A stretch of 22,906 nt of DNA from the IMG/VR virus record IMGVR_UViG_3300018432_000049, positions 1 through 22,906 of that record; one strand, 5' to 3'. How positions within the stretch are numbered: the stretch's first letter is position 1; each line of letters begins with the position of its first letter. This stretch comes from a virus. Position numbers and translations under genes: made by a program. The notes below the pieces were generated by a model that searched no databases, had not been told where the DNA came from, and worked only from the letters and a program-made list of their open reading frames with translations. Shown here piece after piece: positions 14,642 through 21,906 of this stretch.

Positions 14642-15745
14642 TCACGCCGGAAGCTGTCCAGCAGTCGGCTGGTCGCCAGGCAGGTCGTTGTTGGGCTTGG
14701 GGTCGTTGCCCTTGCCCTGATCGTGGTCACCCTCCCAGTCCTTGGATGCCTTGTCCTTGCCCTTGGCCTTGCCCCGGGACTTGCTGGCCGGGGCATCCGG
14801 AGCCGTGTTCTCCTCGGTGGGCTCGCCGGTGTCCACCTCGGTGGGCTCAGCGGGTACCGGGTCGTCCAGCTCCTCGGGCTGCTGCTCGATGTCGGGATCC
14901 TGGACCGGCTCGGTGTCCTCGGCCTGGGCCTCCTTCTCCTTGGCCCACTCCTCCTTCAGCTCCTCGGCGTACTCCTCGCGCTCGTCCGGCTCCAGCTGCG
15001 GAGAGCTGAACACCTGGTTGTTGAAGGGGTCCATCCGGTCCAAGATCGCGGGCTCACCCTCGACGACCTCGATCTGCTTCTTGCTGTCGGTCACGGCCTG
15101 TACCTCCTCGAAGGTGTCCTGGAGATCGCCATCATCGAACTCCGGGCGCAATGGGTTGTCCTCGCTGGCGTGGTACTGCGGGGTCTCGACCAGATCCTTG
15201 AACGCCTCCTCGGCGGCCTTGGCCCGGACGTCGAGGCGGTCCTCACCATCATCCTCGCTGTCGTCGGCCACCTCCTCCGCCTCACCCTTCTTGGAGTCAG
15301 TGAACAGCTTCTCGGCGGGCAGCTCGACCGGGCGCGGGGAGATCTGGTTGACCTCCAGCTTGTGGGTCCAGTCCTCGGCGGTGGCCGGGGAGGAGGTCTT
15401 GGCAGCGAGCTTGCTCAGCTCCTCGGCGTCCACGTTGTCGATGGCTGTCTGCAGCTTCTTCGGTGGTGTCCATTCCATCTCTATCGGAGCCTCTCCTCGG
15501 GCGATGATGTCGTTCACTTCCTGATAGGTCTTCACCGCGCTGAACACGTGCGGCGGCAGGTAGGCGTAGTTCGCGTCGGGGACGTAGGCGTAGAGGAACC
15601 CTGCTGAGAGCAGCGCGTAGAGGTTGGGCGAGATGACGGCTTCCTCGGGCGCGGGCTCACCCGGCCAGGCCCAGCCCTCGGAGGTCTGGAACGGACGACC
15701 CACGATGTACTGGGTGTCCTCGGTCGGGTCCAGCTTGGTGCTCAT
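14642..15745 (-). CDS. Unknown acidic low-complexity protein behind the capsid gene
   Basis: 367 residues from the ATG at 15745; AGGAG at the right distance decides against the in-frame codon six residues upstream. The N-terminal 75 residues look folded and aromatic (SPNLYALLSAGFLYAYVP). From about residue 95 on the protein is dominated by E, D, P, Q and K, with long acidic runs in the middle and a lysine-rich stretch (residues about 325-345) near the end. I do not recognise a family. It sits between major capsid protein and adaptor, starts after a terminator-like hairpin, and is not required in the standard siphovirus gene set. It could be a head-associated or chaperone-like accessory protein, or decoration displayed outside. 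Confidence 0.6.
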   Translation of the reverse strand: MSTKLDPTEDTQYIVGRPFQTSEGWAWPGEPAPEEAVISPNLYALLSAGFLYAYVPDANYAYLPPHVFSAVKTYQEVNDIIARGEAPIEMEWTPPKKLQTAIDNVDAEELSKLAAKTSSPATAEDWTHKLEVNQISPRPVELPAEKLFTDSKKGEAEEVADDSEDDGEDRLDVRAKAAEEAFKDLVETPQYHASEDNPLRPEFDDGDLQDTFEEVQAVTDSKKQIEVVEGEPAILDRMDPFNNQVFSSPQLEPDEREEYAEELKEEWAKEKEAQAEDTEPVQDPDIEQQPEELDDPVPAEPTEVDTGEPTEENTAPDAPASKSRGKAKGKDKASKDWEGDHDQGKGNDPKPNNDLPGDQPTAGQLPA

Positions 15746-15749
15746 CTCT

Positions 15750-15754
15750 CTCCT
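15750..15754 (-). promoter_or_regulatory. Ribosome site deciding the start at 15745
   Basis: AGGAG on the minus strand, four bases before the ATG at 15745. The in-frame codon at 15763 has no such site and lies in the base of the hairpin, so the later start is chosen. Confidence 0.65.
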
Positions 15755-15761
15755 ATCAAGC

Positions 15762-15792
15762 AAAAGGGACGGGGCCGTGTGGCCACCGCCCC
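15762..15792 (-). terminator. Terminator-like hairpin after the major capsid gene
   Basis: On the minus strand GGGGC-G-GTG pairs with CAC-G-GCCCC (15771-15792; one G-G mismatch, GCCA loop). CCGTCCC-type bases and a T4 run (15762-15765) follow. It lies 22 bases past the capsid stop and ahead of the next gene's ribosome site. It is a weak intrinsic terminator or a partial one, which would reduce transcription of the downstream genes relative to capsid. Confidence 0.5.
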
Positions 15793-15814
15793 TCAGGCTG
15801 TACTACTGCTGGAC

Positions 15815-16828
15815 CTACACGTCAGCAGCCGTGCCGACGACGTCGGTGAGGAACAGACCGCAGTCCCGGCTGACGACCTGCATGGAGTACGTCATCTCAC
15901 CCTCGATACGGTCCGAGCGGATCGAGTCCATGCGGAACCGAGCCATCCGGATGCCCTGCGCGTTGCCGCCCAGGTAGCCGTTCCAGGTGAAGGTGTACCC
16001 GGCTGCCGGGCTCATCAGAGAGGGGCTCGACGGGGTGTAGCAGAGCAGAGCGTTGTTCGGGTTGGCGATGAACTTGTTCACCGCAGCCGCGTCCTGCAGA
16101 GCCATGTCCGGGATGTCCACGCCATCGGAGTAGGTCGCGTAGGAGACCAGGATCTTCTCCACTCCGAAGAGCGTGCTGAGCAGCTCCTCGGTGACGATGC
16201 CCCGCTGGGTGTACTTGATCCGGTCGATGATCGCCGGGTGGTTCTTCAGCGCCTTCAGGCAGTTCGCGCCCATCACCAGCGTGTTCGGCTTGAAGCCGGT
16301 CTGCTGGATGAACTGCACCGTGGCGGTGGCGAAGAAGCCGACCGGGTCCGAGGTGGCGAGATCCCACCGCAAGCCCTCCGGGTTGCCCCCAGCGGTCTTC
16401 TTCAACTGCTGGTCGGTCTGCCAGACGCCGGGCCGGAAGAAGCTGGCCGCCCAGTCCAGGTCTCGCTTGATCAGCAGCTGGTTGGTCACGAACGCGGTGG
16501 CGTCGGAGTCCATCTTGAACAGTGAGTCCGCGTTGGCCCTCAGCTGGTCGTCGATGTCCTTGTGGACGCCGTACACGTGCGCGAAGTAGCTGTCCGTGCC
16601 GACGTTCCAGCCGGTACCCGGAGTCTCGGTGCTCGGGGCCCGACGCTGCACGTCGGTCCGTCGCCAGTCGCTCTTGGAGTACTTCCAGTAGAGATCCGAC
16701 TGCTTGGCGACAGGGACCTTGGGGAACACCTTGTCCGCGATGAAGTTCTTCGCGGACTGGATGTAAGCGACGCTGACGTTGGTCAGCGGCTGGTTGATGT
16801 GCAGATCATGCTGCGTGGGGCTCGGCAT
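15815..16828 (-). CDS. Major capsid protein
   Basis: 337 residues; GAGAGGAG lies upstream of the ATG and 14 bases separate it from the decoration gene. It forms the icosahedral shell, most likely in the HK97 fold. The N-terminal 50 residues carry a segment usual for this capsid type (LTNVSVAYIQSAKNFIADKVFP). A long helix with an acidic stretch spans about 95-130. The central domain has PNTLVMGANCLKALKNHP, followed by an LFGVEKILV strand. The C-terminal domain ends in a beta sheet with RMDSIRSDRIEGEM. The context (scaffold and decoration genes before, connectors after) and size are as expected for a phage capsid protein. The 'E-type' family of lambda-like capsids is the nearest match by eye. 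Confidence 0.9.
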   Translation of the reverse strand: MPSPTQHDLHINQPLTNVSVAYIQSAKNFIADKVFPKVPVAKQSDLYWKYSKSDWRRTDVQRRAPSTETPGTGWNVGTDSYFAHVYGVHKDIDDQLRANADSLFKMDSDATAFVTNQLLIKRDLDWAASFFRPGVWQTDQQLKKTAGGNPEGLRWDLATSDPVGFFATATVQFIQQTGFKPNTLVMGANCLKALKNHPAIIDRIKYTQRGIVTEELLSTLFGVEKILVSYATYSDGVDIPDMALQDAAAVNKFIANPNNALLCYTPSSPSLMSPAAGYTFTWNGYLGGNAQGIRMARFRMDSIRSDRIEGEMTYSMQVVSRDCGLFLTDVVGTAADV

Positions 16829-16842
16829 CAGTCACTCCTCTC

Positions 16843-17253
16843 TCAGTTGCACCGGAGCAGGACGGATGTCAGCTCATTGGCGACAGTGGCAGCTTCGACC
16901 GAGATACCGATGCCTGCGCCAGCACCGGCAGCAATGGCTCGTCCGGTGGCGTCGGTGTCGATCTTGACTCCTGCCGCGAAGGGACCACCGGCCAGCACCC
17001 GGGAGACTCCCCGGATGGAGACCGTGGCTGCTTCACCGGCAACCTGCGGCTTGCTCTGGCAGACCCCGACCACCAGGTCGGCTGCCGCCGTCGCCAGACC
17101 ACACTGCTTCGCGCCAGTGATCTTCACGAACCGGTACTGAGCCTTCCCGAAGTGCGGGCTCGCCGAACCAGGTGTACCGGCGACGCCGGTGTACCCCGCG
17201 AGGCTGGCATCAGCTGTGAGCGTGATGTTCCTGATGGCTTCGTCGTACGCCAT
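16843..17253 (-). CDS. Capsid decoration / cement protein, DUF2190-like
   Basis: 136 residues with a perfect AAGGAGG ribosome site upstream of the ATG, the best in the window, which fits a protein needed in large amounts. The sequence is rich in A, G, V and T. It shows the layout of DUF2190-like proteins: a strand region GKAQYRFVKITG, then CGLATAAADLVVGVCQSKP, then GEAATVSIRGVSRVLAGGP, with AGVKIDTDATGRA later. Members bind the outside of the capsid, often as trimers, and stabilise it. The gene sits between scaffold and major capsid genes. Two cysteines occur in the middle but no metal motif is obvious. Confidence 0.78.
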   Translation of the reverse strand: MAYDEAIRNITLTADASLAGYTGVAGTPGSASPHFGKAQYRFVKITGAKQCGLATAAADLVVGVCQSKPQVAGEAATVSIRGVSRVLAGGPFAAGVKIDTDATGRAIAAGAGAGIGISVEAATVANELTSVLLRCN

Positions 17254-17263
17254 GGTGCTCTAC

Positions 17264-17270
17264 CCTCCTT
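17264..17270 (-). promoter_or_regulatory. Consensus ribosome site AAGGAGG before the decoration gene
   Basis: AAGGAGG on the minus strand, fully complementary to the 16S rRNA tail, ten bases before the ATG at 17253. It is the strongest such site I see here and suggests high translation of the decoration protein. Confidence 0.7.
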
Positions 17271-17276
17271 CAGGGG

Positions 17277-18107
17277 TCAGAACTGGTAACGCGGTGCGCT
17301 GTTGTAGCCACCGGTCTCGTTGAGGTACTGCGAGTAGAGCGACGGGTCTGCCTCGAAGGCCTTGGCGATCTGGGCCTCCGTAGTGGTGTCCGCGTCCTTG
17401 GAGATGCCCTGGTTCGCATGCTCCTCGATGACCGCCATCACGTCGGAGTTGAAACCCCCACCCGAGGAGCCGATCTCGGCCAGCGCCGAGTCACTGGCTG
17501 CCGACAGGCACTTCTGCAGGGTCACGATGCTGGACTCGTCCAGGTTGTCCGCGCAGTCCATCAGAGCTGCCGCGAGCTGATCCTCGCCCACCGGGAGACC
17601 GGAGTAGGACTTGGCGATCTCCATGTACTCGGCCTCGCGGCGGATCTCCCGCTCGGTCTCGACGTCGGACTGCGCCTTGTGGACCAGGCTCTCCAGGTGC
17701 GAGATGTACCCGGCAGCCTTGCTGATCACCTCGTCGCGGTCCTCGTCGGTGATGGCCTTGGAGAGCTGCCACCGCACGTCCTGCTCGAAGTTCGGCTCCT
17801 GCTGCCCGGTTCGCCGGGCGGGGAAGCTCTTGCCGACCAGTGCAGGCTCCGGCTCGACTTCCTCGTACTCCTCGTCCAGTTCCTGCTCGGTGTAGACGAA
17901 CCCCTGACCGTCTTCGTCGAAGACGACATCGCCTTCCGCGAGTGCGTTGACGTCGACGGGGTTCCCATCCTGGTCGGTGTATCCCATGGCTTCCTCCTGT
18001 TCGACGCCGTCATCAGACTTGGCGATGGCGACCCGCGAGTGCTGGTTCGCGCCCTTGTAGACGAGGCTCACCTCGTCGAAGATCATGTCGCTCAATCTGT
18101 TCGGCAT
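17277..18107 (-). CDS. Capsid scaffold-like protein
   Basis: 276 residues; AGGA lies seven bases before the ATG. The first 30 residues contain DEVSLVYKGANQHSRVAIAK, a segment shared by phage protease-scaffold proteins in which the N-terminus is followed by 'valine-lysine-plus-alanine' strands. Residues about 45-90 are very acidic. A long helical, charged part (about 100-190) is likely a coiled coil, as in scaffolds. The C-terminus is short and aromatic. The gene lies just ahead of decoration and capsid genes, where the scaffold is expected, and there is no other scaffold candidate. The acidic, helical nature and low aromatic content agree. Confidence 0.65.
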   Translation of the reverse strand: MPNRLSDMIFDEVSLVYKGANQHSRVAIAKSDDGVEQEEAMGYTDQDGNPVDVNALAEGDVVFDEDGQGFVYTEQELDEEYEEVEPEPALVGKSFPARRTGQQEPNFEQDVRWQLSKAITDEDRDEVISKAAGYISHLESLVHKAQSDVETEREIRREAEYMEIAKSYSGLPVGEDQLAAALMDCADNLDESSIVTLQKCLSAASDSALAEIGSSGGGFNSDVMAVIEEHANQGISKDADTTTEAQIAKAFEADPSLYSQYLNETGGYNSAPRYQF

Positions 18108-18145
18108 TTCGTTCCTATTATGTCGAGGGTGGCAACGATGGTGTC

Positions 18146-18862
18146 TCAGTAGTACTGGGGCCGATAGGCCGGTGCGTAGGTCTTCCCACGCCTGCTTCTC
18201 TCCGAGTTGGCGAGCTTCCCGGCAGCCACCAGAGCCCCTCCGCCACCCAGCGTGAGCAGGGCGGCCTTGCCACCTTTGGCGTTCCGGATCCCCTTGGCCC
18301 GGTTGATCGCCGTCTTGGTCTTCAACTTCCCTGTCCGACCGTGCTGGCGGTAGGCCTCCTTGCCCGGTCCCACGGCAGCAGCCAAGGACCCAGCTCCGCC
18401 GACACCGAGCACACCGGCACCGATCTTGTTCTGCCTGTGCCGCTCCGCCTCCGGGTCGTAGGCCTTGTGAACCGTCGCGTCCAGCCGGTTGACCTTGTTC
18501 TTCAGCGCGTTGTACTCCGCCTGCTTGTGCTTGTTCTTCTTGCCCTCCTGGTGCTGGATGGCGGCGTAGTTGTAGCCACCGATCCCGCCGATCCCGGCAG
18601 AGGTGGTCAGGATCGGGGTCTCCTTGCCCTTCAGACCTGACCTGATCTTCTTCAGCCGACCCGCCACCTGAGGAGACTTGGTGCCGAGGTGCTTGATGGC
18701 CTGCTTGCCCGCGCCCGAGCGCAGACCCATCACACCCAGAGCACCGAGGCCCATGGTGGAGGTGGCGATGGAGGTGGCACCGCTGATGTTCTTACGACGC
18801 TGCAGCTGCTTGTCGGACCATTCCTTCTTCTCGATGGACTCCAGCGTGATGAGGCTAGGCAT
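18146..18862 (-). CDS. Unknown Gly/Ala-rich basic protein with hydrophobic segments
   Basis: 238 residues from the ATG at 18862, which overlaps the protease stop by 8 bases. A longer open reading upstream is inside the protease gene and is not used. Four short Gly/Ala-rich hydrophobic segments (residues about 30-48, 84-100, 147-166 and 203-218) alternate with strongly basic stretches rich in K, R and Q. This pattern is unlike soluble capsid proteins. The C-terminus is tyrosine-rich. The N-terminal part of the adjacent protease has similar segments. I do not recognise a family. Likely choices are a minor head protein that binds DNA, a membrane-active ejection protein, or a scaffold partner. 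Confidence 0.6.
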   Translation of the reverse strand: MPSLITLESIEKKEWSDKQLQRRKNISGATSIATSTMGLGALGVMGLRSGAGKQAIKHLGTKSPQVAGRLKKIRSGLKGKETPILTTSAGIGGIGGYNYAAIQHQEGKKNKHKQAEYNALKNKVNRLDATVHKAYDPEAERHRQNKIGAGVLGVGGAGSLAAAVGPGKEAYRQHGRTGKLKTKTAINRAKGIRNAKGGKAALLTLGGGGALVAAGKLANSERSRRGKTYAPAYRPQYY

Positions 18863-19781
18863 CAGCCGGGACCCGTCGTCCCGAACCGTGCACCGAGAAA
18901 CCGGCCAGCTTGCCGTCCTTCGCCTCGGCCCAGGTGTGGTCATCGTTCACCTTGAAGCCGACCCACCAGCCCTCCGGCGTCTCGTCCGGGAGGCCCATGG
19001 CGACCTTCTTCTCCGGCGTGACCACGAAGCTCTCGATCATGTCGCTGACGTGGATCGGCCCGGCGTCGCCCTTCTGATGCATCTTGCCGCCGACCCGCGA
19101 CTTCTTGACGAACTCGTACGCGGCCTTCTCGATCTCCTCCAGTGGGATCACGTCACCCTGGAGATCGACCACGTCGATGCCTCCCGACTTGGTCACACTG
19201 GCCCAGCCGAAGACCTGACGCTTGTCGGTGTCGACCTTGCTGATCTCGGTGTAGATGTCGAACTCCGTCTTGCCGAACTCCTTCGGCGGCTTCTTCGGAG
19301 CGGTCTTCTTCCCCTCCTGGCGCGCTAGCACCTGGTTGGTGACCGCGTCACCGGCGAGGTTGCCCACCTGCAGAGCGGCTCCACCCCCCGCCAGACCGAG
19401 AGCCACCTTCGGGTTCTTCAAGGTCTTCAGGGCCCCGTGCCCGGCTCGGGCCAGACCACCCTTCACCCCGCCATCAGCCTGACCGATCCGCTTCAGTCGC
19501 TTCTGCATGCTGGGGCCCTTCGGCTCCGGCAGACCTTTCGCCTTGCGGTAGGCGGGTCCGATCTCAGCGATGGCACCTGGGGTGGCAGCCAGGCCAGCGC
19601 CGAGACCGACCACGTTGGAGACCTGGGCCACCCGCTTGGCGGTGTCCGGCTTCTCTTCCTGCTTCTTCTTGCCGAACTCGACCAGTGCCTTGGCTACTTC
19701 CTCGCCCCGGTCGCCGTAGAGCAGGTCGACGATGGTGGCACCAGCCTCGCTGTGCTCCTGCAGTGCCTTGACCACGTCCAT
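18855..19781 (-). CDS. Prohead protease, XkdF-like, with N-terminal extension
   Basis: 308 residues from the ATG at 19781, decided by AAAGGAG upstream; the reading frame is open 31 codons further but that part overlaps the MuF gene and lacks a ribosome site. The C-terminal domain (about 180-308) is XkdF/S78-like: EFDIYTEISKVDTDKRQVFG, then GGIDVVDLQGDVIPLEEIEKAA, H235 in KMHQKGDAG, ESFVV, and S296 in AGFSVHG. H235 and S296 are the likely catalytic pair. It cleaves scaffold and capsid arms during maturation. The N-terminal 175 residues are not part of the family: they are basic and contain two Gly/Ala-rich hydrophobic segments (about 52-72 and 123-145). Confidence 0.82.
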   Translation of the reverse strand: MDVVKALQEHSEAGATIVDLLYGDRGEEVAKALVEFGKKKQEEKPDTAKRVAQVSNVVGLGAGLAATPGAIAEIGPAYRKAKGLPEPKGPSMQKRLKRIGQADGGVKGGLARAGHGALKTLKNPKVALGLAGGGAALQVGNLAGDAVTNQVLARQEGKKTAPKKPPKEFGKTEFDIYTEISKVDTDKRQVFGWASVTKSGGIDVVDLQGDVIPLEEIEKAAYEFVKKSRVGGKMHQKGDAGPIHVSDMIESFVVTPEKKVAMGLPDETPEGWWVGFKVNDDHTWAEAKDGKLAGFSVHGSGRRVPADA

Positions 19782-19790
19782 GGGTTCATT

Positions 19791-19797
19791 CTCCTTT
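19791..19797 (-). promoter_or_regulatory. Ribosome site deciding the protease start
   Basis: AAAGGAG on the minus strand nine bases before the ATG at 19781, within the 22-base gap after the MuF stop. It supports this start over the earlier in-frame ATG inside the MuF gene. Confidence 0.7.
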
Positions 19798-19803
19798 GGC
19801 CGT

Positions 19804-21903
19804 CTACTCGGGCTCGTCGTCGTCAACCCAGTCGAACGGGTCGATGAGGTAGGTGTCCGATCCGATCTGCGCATCCGTATCCGGGTCAGTCACAGGATCA
19901 GTCAGACCGAAGTTGCGATGTGGCCCGCTCACGTTCCAGTCAGGGTCCGCAGTCGGACCTGTCCTGTTCATCGACTCCCTGCTGAATCCAGGGTTGGAGT
20001 CCACCCTGGGTATCTTCACGACCGCTGGCATCAGCGATTCGAGCAGATCAGGTATCGGAAGACCATCGACCTTGACCTTGTCGTACAGCTCCTCTGCCGC
20101 CAACTGGTGGTCCTTGCGGTCGTAGTTGGTGGTGGTGCTGATCGTGGCGTCCCTGGCGGTCCAGTCTCTGAGGTCCTCATCGTGCTCCAGGGCCAGCTGC
20201 TTGCCTCTGGTCCATTCGATCAGCTCACGAACCGCCTGCTCGTCGGCGTAGTGCTTCCTGCCCCCCTGGGAGTAGACGAGCTTGGTGTCGTTCGTGGCGA
20301 ACTCGTTCTGGATGCTTTCTTCGTACTTTTCCGCCAGTGCGTCCTCTAGTCTCACCTTCAACTGGTTGATGTCCGGCCCCGCGTCAAGATCACTGACCGT
20401 GACCTCGGCGGCATTCGGCTCCATGTCTGCTGGCATCACCGCGTAGAGCTCGTGACCCCGGTCGAAGGCGATGATGCCTGGCTTGGCCGCCCGCAGGTCT
20501 TCCTGCGCGTGCTGGCGCTCCTGTGGACGCGGGGCCACCGGCTGCGGGGTCGCCTGGGACGGGGTGTAGGTGGCGTGCGAGAACGGCGTCTTGTGGGGCG
20601 GGAAGGAGAGCCGCTCGGCAGGTTGCGGTGGAAAGGCGAGACGCTCGACTGGCGGTGTCGAAGGGAATGACAGTCGCTCTACCGGTGGTGGTTGTTCTGG
20701 CTGAGCTGACGGGAAGGAGAGGCGTCCAGCCGGGAGTGACGACGGTCCAAAGGAGAGACGACCACTTGGTCGTCCGAACGAGAGTCGATCTGGCTGTTGT
20801 GGAGGTGGTGGAGGTGGAGGAGGTTCTGGCTGCTCCGGGTCATCCACCGGTTGTGGTGCAAGAGCAGGCTGAGGCACCGCGTCCTGGCTGCTCGGTCCCT
20901 TGACCCACTGACCCTCCTCATCACGCTTCTGGTGCCGGGCCCAGGGGTGTCCTTCGTAGGCCTTCTTGACCGGTTGCTTGCGGAGCTGACCCAGCAGGAT
21001 CCGACGCATGCTGGCCCGCAGCTTGACCTCGCACCGGCAGTTGACGTGCAACGGCGGGGTCAGCGTCTTGCCCAGGTCGGTCTCAAACTTCTCGGTCACC
21101 TTGATCTTGACGCCGTCCAGCGGACCACAGGAGGGACAGACCCGCTCATCGTCGGCGGTCTGCCAGACCTTGGTGGCGGACCCGGTGATGATCCCCTCGC
21201 CCATCGCCCACAGCCAGGCCGCCTCCTTGGCCTGCTCCCGAGCGTTCCAGGCCTCATGCGCCCCGATAGTGCGGGCTCGGTCCTTGATTCCCTTGGACGC
21301 GATCAGGGAGGCACGCTTCTCCTTGACCGAGCCGATCCGCTTGACGTTGGTGTAGGCCTTCTCCTCCTCGGCGGTCCACACGTTCACCAGCGTGTTCATG
21401 GCCCGGGGTCCGACTCCGAAGGCGCTGGCGGTCTGCCGCAGAGCACGCCGGTGGTCGACCTTGCGGTTGACCAGGGCCCGGAAGCCGCTCAGCATGGCGT
21501 CGCTGCTGACGGTGTGGATGTAGGTCCCCAGGCTCTGGCTGTAGCCGTTGGCCATCTGCTCCAGCACTTCGGTGGGCAGGGTCACCCCGGACTGCTTCAC
21601 ACCGGCCAGGTAGCCCGCGTACATCAGCGGCGAGGACATCTTGACCCAGCTGGACTGAAAGCTGGCGAAGGCGTCTTCGAGTCCGAGGAGCAGGGCCTGC
21701 TCCATCAGCAGCGGAGTCGGTGCGTCGATCTTCTCCATCCGTCGCTGCATGATCCAGCGGTAGACCATGAAAGCCGCCGAGAGCGCGCGACCGACCGACG
21801 CCGTCCCGACCACTCGGCGGGCGGAGATCGCCTCGACCGCGATGGCCTCTTCCGGACTGAGGAACGAGCGGGCAAGCAGGCCTTCCGGATCCGGAACGGC
21901 CAT
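19804..21903 (-). CDS. MuF-like head morphogenesis protein with repeat linker and unknown C-terminal domain
   Basis: 699 residues. The ATG follows the preceding stop by three bases. Residues about 150-300 are the Mu gpF-like domain: a helical part, then TADDERVCPSCGPLDG with C256 and C259, then PPLHVNCRC with H286, C289 and C291. These proteins are minor head components next to the portal. The usual family ends near here. Instead a motif HPWARHQKRDEEGQWVKG (about 317-335), an oligoproline run (about 358-368), six RLSF/RLAF repeats (373-434) and a separate acidic domain (about 465-699) follow. The C-terminal domain is not recognised. Fusions of MuF domains to toxin-like domains are known, so it could be such an effector, but no catalytic motif is visible. 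Confidence 0.85.
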   Translation of the reverse strand: MAVPDPEGLLARSFLSPEEAIAVEAISARRVVGTASVGRALSAAFMVYRWIMQRRMEKIDAPTPLLMEQALLLGLEDAFASFQSSWVKMSSPLMYAGYLAGVKQSGVTLPTEVLEQMANGYSQSLGTYIHTVSSDAMLSGFRALVNRKVDHRRALRQTASAFGVGPRAMNTLVNVWTAEEEKAYTNVKRIGSVKEKRASLIASKGIKDRARTIGAHEAWNAREQAKEAAWLWAMGEGIITGSATKVWQTADDERVCPSCGPLDGVKIKVTEKFETDLGKTLTPPLHVNCRCEVKLRASMRRILLGQLRKQPVKKAYEGHPWARHQKRDEEGQWVKGPSSQDAVPQPALAPQPVDDPEQPEPPPPPPPPQQPDRLSFGRPSGRLSFGPSSLPAGRLSFPSAQPEQPPPVERLSFPSTPPVERLAFPPQPAERLSFPPHKTPFSHATYTPSQATPQPVAPRPQERQHAQEDLRAAKPGIIAFDRGHELYAVMPADMEPNAAEVTVSDLDAGPDINQLKVRLEDALAEKYEESIQNEFATNDTKLVYSQGGRKHYADEQAVRELIEWTRGKQLALEHDEDLRDWTARDATISTTTNYDRKDHQLAAEELYDKVKVDGLPIPDLLESLMPAVVKIPRVDSNPGFSRESMNRTGPTADPDWNVSGPHRNFGLTDPVTDPDTDAQIGSDTYLIDPFDWVDDDEPE

Positions 21904-21906
21904 CGG

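Noticed and set aside
14640-14796. Longer N-terminus for the adaptor protein
   Set aside because: The extra 52 residues are R/T/P-rich, overlap the previous gene and have no ribosome site; the ATG one base after the stop fits the coupling seen elsewhere.
20800-20840. Short GGAGGTGGT-type tandem repeat as a possible satellite or regulatory site
   Set aside because: It is explained as the coding sequence for an oligoproline run in the MuF protein.
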